From Nigrospora sphaerica (taxonomy: Eukaryota > Ascomycota > Sordariomycetes > Amphisphaeriales > Apiosporaceae), in contig JAGVVL010000009.1 in assembly GCA_018287875.1 (NCBI GenBank), positions 3,658,001 to 3,722,000 on the forward strand: a stretch of DNA of 64,000 bases, in the 5' to 3' direction. Both the position numbers and the translations under genes were made by a program. Position 1 is the first letter of the stretch. Every line of letters begins with the position of its first letter. Under the pieces are notes generated by a model. It was not told the origin of the DNA. It was given only the letters and a program-made list of their open reading frames with translations, and made no database searches. This document shows, piece by piece, positions 55,804 through 64,000 of the stretch.

Positions 55804-56165
55804 TGAGATAAGGGCTTTCACTCACAGGCACAGCCGACACAACGCAGGAACAGGACGACAATGCGCTTGCCACCGCCAAAGACCAGCTGGCGGTCGCGGT
55901 CTAGTGGGGCCAGGTCGCCGATCTTGGGGCACTCGGCGGCAACGGGCACGGGCGGCGGCACGGGCGATAGCCAGGCCTGGGCAGTCAGCGGAAGGCTCTT
56001 CATGCTCATCCAGGCCGGCGGCCAGGCGGCCGCCGCCGCCTCGTCGGCGTCGGCGCCCGACTTGTTCTTGGAGGGCGGCGCCGGCGCCGGCGACGCAAAG
56101 TCGAACGTGTCGCTCTTGATGCCGACCTTGCGGAGGGCGAGCTTGGTGGTCAGGCTGGAAAACAT
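55233..56165 (-). CDS. AhpC/TSA-like thioredoxin-fold protein (2 exons)
   Basis: Joining 56165-55826 and 55717-55233 gives 274 residues. The C-terminal two thirds are of the AhpC/TSA antioxidant type (AhpC-TSA_2 / peroxiredoxin-like-2 group). IVVLFLRCVGCAFAQKTFLE carries the CxxC-like redox motif, FLELRALANRH and VAVSHSSRDATRKWLD follow, and GVFAIDGRGTVVYSEKAARA is near the end. The first 70 residues are Ala/Pro-rich and probably disordered. No signal peptide is visible, so it is cytosolic or nuclear. A thiol-based reductase role is inferred from the family and no substrate is known. The intron of 108 bp (GTGAGT donor, GCGTAG acceptor) falls immediately after the redox cysteines and carries a CT repeat. 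Splicing yields CVGCAFAQK as in relatives. Confidence 0.8.
55718..55825 (-). other. Intron of the AhpC/TSA-like gene, with microsatellite
   Basis: A 108-bp intron. It includes about eleven CT units on the coding strand (55779-55802 on the plus strand as GA), a possible polypyrimidine element. Confidence 0.75.
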
Positions 56166-58987
56166 GGTGGGCGCAGAGTTTCGGGGAGGGGTCGCGGCTG
56201 GATACGAGGTTCGGGTCGCTCTCGGCGAGGGTTGGGGAGGACGAACTTCGAAGGCGGTAGGTAGGTCGCTTGCCGGTTTCCTGCGGCTTCTGAGGGTGTT
56301 GCGAAGGAAGAGAGCTGCGGTTTGGGAAAACCCGCAAGGCTGAAGAGAAAGCAAACGATCTGTCAACAGGCGCGCATGGGAGTCGCGGAAGAAGGGAGAA
56401 GGGAAGAATGAGGGTGCCTCAATGGAATCGGAAAAGGTCGTCTGGGGACACTCGGTCGCTGCTGGCGCAATCAATCCTCGGGAGGCGCAACCCCTCGACG
56501 GGGCGCGATACTGGACAAAGTGTATCAGGAGGGCATGTTGGCACGCCGATGGACCCTCCTTTGACACAATGGGGCCGTGGTAAGATCGTCGCAAGTTCCC
56601 CGTAGCAGCATCGCCGCATCCGCGTTGGTGGTCCCTGGCGGCGCGGGTTCGAGAGGGACCCCTAGGAATGGGGCAACTAGGGTTTGCTGGGCCATCCGAT
56701 TTGGCCGTTTGGTTTCGGCTGCGCCAGGGGAGTTTGGCAATCAACTGGGGGGGGGCCAGGGTTCCTAACTATCCGGGGCTTAGGCTTAGTTAGACCCAGA
56801 CGCGCTCGCTGGCGGGGAGTCCCGCTAGGGTCCCCGCTTGCTAATCCTTCCCATTCCCTTCGGGACTCAACGACCCCATCGACGGCCATCGTGGAACAGC
56901 CAATGGAGCATCACAGACTCTCAACTATGGGGGTTGCGGGTTCAGCGTCGCCTCGGGTGATCCTGCCTTGAACCGCCATCCCATGCCGTCTCACCCTCAC
57001 CCCGGGACCGCTTCTTTCGCAGCCCCGCGCTCGCACGCCCGCCTTGGCCCTCGTCGGCCACCGAGACCGGACCGCTGGTCCAGGAGCGCGAAGAGGCGCG
57101 CAGACGGAATGACCATCGCCTACGAGGAGCTTGGAAGTCGTCCCCCACGCTTACAGCTCCTCCTCGTTTCCGAGTTGGTTACCCTTACAGCTTGCCTTCA
57201 TTGGTACCCCAGGGCTTATTAGCGCTTATGAGAACGCCAAGATAAATACCAACCGAAGGGAGTCGCAGATGCATGCACGTACCTTTACTCGCGAGGTGGG
57301 GGTCAACGGCCCGGTCAGCATCAAAGTACAGTCCTTCGTCACAACCTTAGGTCCTCGCCGTCGATGCTATGCTCAGACTAGGTTGAGAAGGCGTAGGGGT
57401 CCCCGGATGATTTGCTTTCGAGGGCAGGTGCATTCCTTTTCCACCCCTTCTATTCGCGTCAGCCCACTCTGGCAAGCACTCTCCCGTACCTGCCAGGGGG
57501 TGTCCAAGGACGCCGCATTGAGCAGCCTGGGTGTCAGCGGAACCGCATCTAGCCTGAGTCGAAGACCTACCTCTCCTGTAGAATGGATCTCTTCGGTAAA
57601 GTGCTCGAGCTCAACACGTTCGTTCTGTCAAAATCAATGCAGCGATTGGGCGCCGACTCGGCTGTCATCTTGGTAATCCTCAACGGGGATCCCCACCACC
57701 ATTTCCATTCTTGGATGGCCTCACTGGGTAGACGGTTGCGTAGGGCTGAGCAAGGAATATCGTGAGCTGGGCGGATCAAAGTCCCCGCTCTGTCCCACGT
57801 CTCCAGCTATCCCTGCCCCCGGGTACCACTCAGCGATGGGGTCCAACGTCGGTGTTTGCCCCCGTTCTCATCCAGCTTGACACCTTCCGGATGTGGCACT
57901 GGGGTACCCGAACGGTGTGTTTTCGCTTATTCAGGCGAGTCTCGTGACTGGATATGACGTCGAGAGCAGGATATCACCTCTTCTCACCGAGTGCTTAGCG
58001 AGCCGAGCCGCGAGCAAGTGGTTGCTTGCTGACTACTTGTCACCTCAGACCAACATCCTAGTGGAAGCGTAGGCTGTCCAACCAGAGGCCCGATGTTCGC
58101 TCCCCCCGGACTGTGCACACTGTGACATCAACATGAAAGTCGCATGTCCTGGATGCCATGGTGCTTCTCCGTCTGGGCCACACGCCACCCAAATATGGGA
58201 TGGCGGTGTATCGCGGCTTGTTAATCATCGTACGATGCCCCCAGGATAATGACCGACAGAGATCGCCTTCCATTGGGACCATCCACCTTGGTGGCCTTCC
58301 TTACTGCTGGCTGCAGCGACACCCGCAGCCTCCGTGTTGGCTCACCTCACATGACTACGTAAGAAGTCGGCGCGGTTGCTGCATGGGCCTTTCCCTCGGG
58401 CCGGACACGGGTAGTATGTACATTGGGAACAGGTGTGGGTTTATTACCTACCTGCTCTCTCTGAGCCCCAGTGACAGTTGCGCCCAACGGCGAGGGATGT
58501 GTGGCGGAGTCACTCCTTGATAGGTTCGTAAATCCAGGGCTTCTGACCGTATATCGACAGCCTCGGCCCAAGCCTGGTTGATATGACATGCATAGGGCCA
58601 ACCGGTATGCATGCCACCTCTGCTGGCTGGGAACAACAGGGACGAGCAACCCCCCCTCTGCTCTACAGCCACCACACTTCCTGATGAAACCCCTGGTGAT
58701 GGAACCCGAACATCATGCTCAATGGTATAAGCGCGCGTCGATAGGGCTGGCTGGCTGATTGGCTGTCAGCCAGGGAACGGCGTATGGCATATATTGGAAC
58801 TCAATCCATGTCACTATCAGATTCCCGTACTTTGGCTCAGTAGAGTTATCCACCCCAGTTCTTGAGAGAGACATGTAACCCTCCCTCAGGCTCAAAAATG
58901 GCCGTGATAGGTGTTCATCTGCTCAGCACGCCATGCCCGAGCTCGAACGGGGCGAATCGCCATCCCGGAGCCCTGGTCTCCCCTGAG
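56166..58987. other. Gene-free stretch
   Basis: No supported gene. On the minus strand 57330-57780 a run of protein-like sequence (WKWWWGSPLRITKMTAESAP, then PLTPRLLNAASLDTPWQVRE in another frame) may be a decayed gene end, family unknown. Confidence 0.35.
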
Positions 58988-58994
58988 TATATAG
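58988..58994 (+). promoter_or_regulatory. TATA-like element for the small secreted protein gene
   Basis: TATATAG, about 170 bp before the ATG at 59163. Between them the leader ends in a run of T before the start codon. Confidence 0.35.
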
Positions 58995-59162
58995 ATCTCG
59001 GTCATCACCTCGTACAACTTGATCAGGATATCAGTTCTGCAGCCTCGCGGCCTAAATTCTTCTACTTTTTGGAAACCCCAACATTAAACCTTGGCAACCT
59101 GACTTTACACACACCCTTGCTTGCAATCAGCCCCTGAGACCTCCTTTTTTTTTATTCCCAAT

Positions 59163-59531
59163 ATGAAGACCAGAACCATCTCGTTTCTCCTGGCCTCCCT
59201 CGGCCTGGGCGTCCTGGCCGCCCCTATGCCGATGCCGGACGCCGCTCTCGACCTCCGGGGCCGCAGCGGTTACAACAGCGTGCCTGAACCCCAGGGCACC
59301 GCTAGCAGCTTCCGCCGGGTCGTCACGGACAACGTCGTTACTACCGACGGCCGCAGCGGCTATAACAAGGAGCGCGACGTCGACTATGTCGTCACCACTG
59401 GTGGTAGTAGCGGCTACAACAAGGAGCGTGACGTTGCCGGCGCTCATCTTGGCCGTGACCGCAGCGGCTCTAATGAAGTCGGAGCCGACGATGTTGAAAC
59501 GGACGCCCGCAGTGGCTACAACAAGCTGTAA
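59163..59531 (+). CDS. Small secreted protein with repeated SGYN boxes
   Basis: 122 residues, single exon. A clear signal peptide (MKTRTISFLLASLGLGVLAA, cut near Ala20) is followed by a mature part with five boxes: SGYN at residues 35-38, 65-68, 83-86 and 117-120 and a variant SGSN at 101-104. Four of the five are preceded by Arg, and the others by Ser. Spacers are 12-26 residues, acidic and Val/Thr-rich, and two boxes share the extension KERDV. There are no cysteines. An RR pair at 51-52 is the only dibasic site. The layout resembles fungal precursors cut into several similar peptides (including ribosomal peptides cyclised through Tyr), but typical Lys-Arg kexin sites are missing and no UstYa-type gene is visible nearby. 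It may instead be a wall-associated repeat protein. Confidence 0.7.
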   Translation: MKTRTISFLLASLGLGVLAAPMPMPDAALDLRGRSGYNSVPEPQGTASSFRRVVTDNVVTTDGRSGYNKERDVDYVVTTGGSSGYNKERDVAGAHLGRDRSGSNEVGADDVETDARSGYNKL

Positions 59532-60194
59532 TCTAGATACCACGGCAAACTTGAATTTTAGTAAGTACCAGCTTATTGGTACCAAGGCAGATTCCAGATC
59601 CTCGAACTAACAAAGGATTAAGACATTAGCGATACTATCAGAGTGGATGCAGCAATGCCGGCCTTTCCTCTTCCAGCCTGAACGAAGGCAGTGTTTGGAT
59701 GTTAAGGCAGATCGTTATTTCCCTTCTTTCTCTCCTTTAAAAGATTGGAGACTGGATGGAAGATGCGGCCAGGGGAGGAGAATATTGCAATCGTATAGGA
59801 TACCTTCGCTCATGCCCGGCAGCTGAGGTCGACCTCATTGTCTTTACTGTCTCTTTATATATACGAAATCCTCTGAGGCCCGGATCAGCAAATATTAACT
59901 CGAAAAAGTCAACTTTCACGTAAATAGGGGACAAATATCTCAAGCGAAAACTGTGGCCGATCTAGAGTCCCAAGACAATATTCAAGGAGCAGACCAGCAG
60001 TCTTCGGAATCGGACTAGAACGATCTTGTCGTCTTGTGCTACCATTGTCAAAATAATCTTTTTTTTCACAACTTCCTTCGTACCCTACGGAGATTCTTTC
60101 CAACGCAGATGACGGCCATCCGAACTATTCCCCTCTGTTCAACATATTTGGCGAGTATGTTTACGTCAGGGGATCCAGTTGCCCGGTGGCTTTC

Positions 60195-60217
60195 TTTTTT
60201 TTTTTTTTTTTTTTTTT
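60195..60217 (+). repeat. Run of 23 T
   Basis: A homopolymer that could be the poly(A) tail of a minus-strand retroposed sequence, but no body or duplication is evident. Confidence 0.85.
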
Positions 60218-62448
60218 ATCGTGTTGATTTGCAGCACCAACAGGATGTTAACGACTGTGCGCTTTACTTCCAAATCTACGCAAAACTCTGGCTGGTCGGC
60301 AAACATTAGAGGTACATAACCCATTCGTCCTCTTGACGTGAGTTCCATCTCTGGAAAAACACCCCTGACAAAACTTTTAGACTTTTAGCTGCACTCAAAG
60401 TACCTGACCCAGCTGCTGCCAAGTATAAGGGCCAACTGATAGTCTTTGTCGTGCGAAACCTCCGTTACTGAAGAAGAAAGATGAACCAAAGACGCGTCTA
60501 TGCCACCTTTCACATCTGGCTCGGCCCATAAGAAAGATTGGCCTGGGAAAAACTAATGGCAGCCTGAAAGCGAAGGTAATCGAATTTGCTCTCTTCTCCA
60601 CCGAGTTAGAATGTTTAAAGAACCGAGTGAAGTTGTATATTTATGAATTCATATCGTACGCGGCTTTATAGATGACCTCTAAGAACTGCTTCATCATGCA
60701 CAAAAAACGTTTGGGAATGGTTAGCAGCCCACGTATCCCACCACTTTGGTCTTTTCGGGGAAAATCTCCATTCTGGTATGAAAAGTCGGGCTCGGTCTTA
60801 CCACGGGCATCATCGCTACCCGCATCATCTTGACGAGCACAACGATGGTAATGTTCCCTTCTCCACACCTGGGCAAATCTACTGGGCAAAGCCTGGCAGA
60901 ATGTGCTACATAGCTACCTCAAGGACGCCAAAAACCCTATGGTCGGCTCAGTGACATGTGTGTATCAAGAAAAGAAATGGCCAAGTTTCCGCCCAACCAG
61001 AATTTCGCAGTTTTCATCATTGCCGGCTGATGGGCGTTAATCCAAACGAAAACTGGTCAGTAGTCCACTCTTAGCACGCTCCAACATATATGGTCAGGGC
61101 AGCCGTCCGGGGGAAAACCCAGAGGACGTTGCTGTTTGGTGGGAATAAACACCAAAGTGCCCCCAGATTGCCACCGAAAAAGTCATAGATCTGGTGATGT
61201 TTAGCTGAAGTGGAAGACAGCCTAAACTTCCTGCAGGAAAACAAATCAAAGACAGTTGGCACTGCCAGGAAGAAACCCATGTCGAAGGAGAGGGAGAAGG
61301 AAAGAAAAGGACCGGGGGCTCACCAGAGATGTGAATAATTTCAGTTGCAGGCAGCTACCAAGTGACACGCCCCGCCGCCAACTTACGCACCTGGCGATTC
61401 ACGTGGTGCGCCGTAGCGCCCGCTCGAGGCGAGTCTACTAAGGCACACAAGAAGTACCCATACACATGGGAAGGTAACTCCGAGACAGATTTCCAGGCTC
61501 CGATGAGGCTTTCACATTAGTAAAAGTGCGCACCTGCTCCTCATGCTGATCATGGCATCCCATCTCGGTAGATCAACGATGCGTCTCCATCGAGCCAACT
61601 CCAATGCGCGCAACCTAGGGCCGCAGAAAATGTATTCGCGTAGTTGAAGCCATGGAGACAACCTGCTTCTCAAAATTCAGTATCTAAGAGGCCAAAGTGT
61701 CTGCCAATAAACCCAAGAGTACTCTTAAGCAGTTCGTTAAGAAGGACACGTGCTTTCCTATCCACGGAAAATACCCCTGGCGGGTGGCGTACTTGCTGTG
61801 TGAGACTCCATGGGTCTCTGTCATTGCTCGAAATGGACTCGGGTGTTGTCGAAGCCCCAATCATAACGACTTTAGTTATCTGAAGGCATTTGTTTGCAAT
61901 ACTCTTGGTAGCACACTAAACCGGTTGTAAACTTTTAGTACCAGGCTCACCGCTCTACCGCCGGGCGAAAATAAGCGTTGGTGGTGTTGTGTACAAGACT
62001 TTCCAGAAACTATATCTGACACATGAACCGGGTGGGCTAAGAGCCGACGTACTTTATTTCTATGAAATTGTTAATTGCCTCTGGCCACCAGCATCAAATC
62101 TATATAGAAGAACGTTGAATATTCGCGGCGTCCCCATCGGAACCTTTCCAGTTGTACCACGGTGAGTTGGCTTCAACCGTCGTATCCGTACAGCCTCATA
62201 CCAGCCTATAAACACCGAGAAACACGGCGGGAAAGGGTGAAGCCAAAGGATGACCCAGGGAACAGTGCTACTATGATTCACTCCAGTCCCCCGCCCTCTC
62301 GGAGTATTCTGGCCAAATGGCACGTCACGACGTACCTGTCTAAGCGGCCATATCGATCTATTCGAAGAACATACGAAGCACCAACATCCACAGGGAGGCC
62401 ACTGTGCTGATTGCTCTGCCCGCGTCCAAAGTATGCCGCGCACAAAAT

Positions 62449-62508
62449 ATCCAGGTCGCCTGCCGCATAACCAGGTCGCCTGCCGCATATCCAGGTCGCC
62501 TGCCGCAT
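62449..62508 (+). repeat. Three tandem 20-bp units
   Basis: The unit ATCCAGGTCGCCTGCCGCAT is repeated three times with one substitution in the middle copy. It lies in non-coding DNA. Confidence 0.85.
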
Positions 62509-64000
62509 TGCCGCGATGGCGGCCGGCCAGGAAGAGGACATTAGCCTCTGGAAACAGACTGAACCAAGCACCAATGGCTTGCATCGGGGTATGGGCACTT
62601 GAACAGTGGAACGGTCTGGCCGAGCTGCATCGAAGCCATCGTCCGGGTGGATCTGGGCTGGCCTGAAGGGGGGACGCAGATTGGGGCCACTGGATAGTCT
62701 GGACGTGTGTCGCAGTTGCCGTTTCCAATAGCGAAAAGGAAGCTTTGGGACAATAGGCGAAATGCCCTGATGTTTAAGAGCCGGTTCATACGGGCAGGTA
62801 TTGGTTTCTGTTGGGAAGTCAGATCTATTTAGTGAGGACACGAACAGTGGTCGGAAATCAGGTTGATGAAGAGCTAAATGAGAAGAAAAGGCAGAAACAA
62901 CTGGTACTGGCCTGTCCCAAATGCCACTTTTTTGGTGACTTGAATCGAGTTCCTGGGGTACGTTTGGGCGAGGGTCCGTGAGTGGTACACTAGTCAACGA
63001 CGCGGACGTTTAGGCGATCTCGAATCGCAGAAATCGCACGGCTATTGAGTTTTGTTAGGAGAGCCTTGCGTTTCCCGTGCTCCCAAGCCCATGATCTACA
63101 GAGCCTGTGCAGTAAGCAGACCAGAAGAATAACAGTCCAAAGCGTGTGTGGTCGTTTTGGGAAGGATTGGCTGTATCTTGCAGTCCAGTACTTTTCAACC
63201 TTGCACGTGCTGGCCGTGGTGAACTTATAGCCCTGGACAAAATCCCCTGGGAGGCCAAGATAGAACTCGCCGGTGCATATCGAGCTGAAAAGAGGAGGGC
63301 TTAATGGGGTCGCGCCGGCCAGTACCATCACCGAAGCGCATTGGCATTGCACATGTTTAACTACCGCCTTTACAGCCAAGTTAAAAGGAGTACCTAACGC
63401 AGTCGTGATGTATCGTCATAGGAACTCCCATCGCCGGTGCCTGAGACGGCCGGTCAAATCAGCTCATGTTCAAGGTTGACTGGCGGTGGTAAGCAATTCG
63501 CAGTCCGAGGGCGACGGCTGACTTGGCCCAGTCTTTTGAGGTGAGCAGCAAGATGTCAAGGGCGTGGCAAAAAGACGACGTGGTGATCAATGACGCCCTT
63601 GTGTGCCATGATGCGCGGAATTGAGGCAGCCAATCGAGGGGAGGGGTTGCTGATCGACATGTTGCCTCGCTTACTGATGAGACCGCGCTGGGTTCCGAAA
63701 ATCTTCTGCTCTCGCGAAAACTGGGCAAGGGTAGGTGTCAGCCCACCTCCTAATTCTGCCGTGGCTACGACGACACCAAGGTGCTGGGTACTGGCAAGGA
63801 ATCCACGTGGGAGCTACGGGGCAGCGTGCAAGAAGGGGAGGTGCTATTCCTTTGCTCGTACACCTTGCCGAGAGGCAACGAGCGCAGCCACATGCCGTCG
63901 CTTATGCGATGGGTGCCACCACAGCTTTGCCAGTGCGAGCCTGCTCGACGGGCGAAGCCGACGCAGCTGTGGCTGTCTTGGTGAGGGCCCAGCCGTCGGA

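Larger units (their letters stand above)
59532..64000. other. Gene-free right end
   Basis: No coding sequence that I can support in 4.5 kb. The open frames near 61.7, 62.3-63.0 and 63.0-63.4 kb have no recognisable domains and overlap frames on the other strand. A gene may begin at the right edge (frame 63781-63984), but it is cut by the window end. Confidence 0.35.

Noticed and set aside
60195..60217. T23 run as the tail of a retroposed gene
   Set aside because: No recognisable body and no target duplication could be found around it.
62278..62997. A 239-codon minus-strand frame that includes the 20-bp repeats
   Set aside because: No recognisable residues, no signal or domain, and the repeats are simply translated with it.

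Overview
The window is nuclear DNA of a filamentous ascomycete (Pezizomycotina), most likely a Sordariomycete and perhaps Hypocreales. The evidence is short introns (mostly 53-71 bp) with GTATGT, GTAAG or GTGAGT donors and CTAAC or CTGAC-like branch sites, genes richer in GC than the transposon relics, families typical of these fungi (STAND N-terminal domain, AAA ATPase of the DUF7025 type, F-box-like Cys-rich protein, SLC35F transporter, acid-sphingomyelinase-like phosphodiesterase), Tad-like LINE and Fot1/pogo transposons, and C-to-T changes at CpA that create TAA or TAG inside transposon reading frames (the mark of repeat-induced point mutation, RIP). The lineage is inference. There is no rRNA, CRISPR array or convincing intact tRNA gene.

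Region 1 (1-18.6 kb) is an accessory, transposon-rich block. A hypothetical gene with two RIP-type nonsense codons (451-1997) and a six-cysteine GPI-anchor candidate (2281-3036) precede a complete but mutated Tad-like LINE (3390-8240, minus strand) bounded by a perfect 13-bp target duplication. A solo LTR (9301-9830) has a 5-bp duplication. A two-exon STAND N-terminal-domain gene (10749-11662), a carboxylesterase fragment (12311-12994) and a full-length Fot1-like DNA transposon (14206-16139) follow. The transposon has 42-bp inverted repeats and TA duplications. Degraded DNA then leads to a chromodomain fragment (18105-18539).

Region 2 (20.4-26.1 kb) carries three genes: a DUF7025/AAA ATPase, an F-box-like Cys-rich gene broken by one frameshift, and a two-exon gene of unknown function. 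Region 3 (26-32.8 kb) is gene-poor. It holds two copies of a 56-bp foldback sequence, tRNA-promoter-like relics and a decayed secreted carboxylesterase.

Region 4 (32.9-36.9 kb) is a housekeeping island with a drug/metabolite-type SLC35F transporter tail to tail with a secreted acid-sphingomyelinase-like phosphodiesterase. A long gene-free stretch of about 13 kb follows that is not AT-rich. It ends in pyrimidine-rich leader sequence upstream of a five-exon low-complexity gene (50079-51993). The last part has a two-exon AhpC/TSA-like thioredoxin-fold gene (55233-56165) and a small secreted protein (59163-59531) built on repeated Ser-Gly-Tyr-Asn boxes. That protein is the best candidate here for something undescribed, namely a precursor of repeated secreted peptides. 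No modifying or processing enzyme lies next to it, so its role is open.
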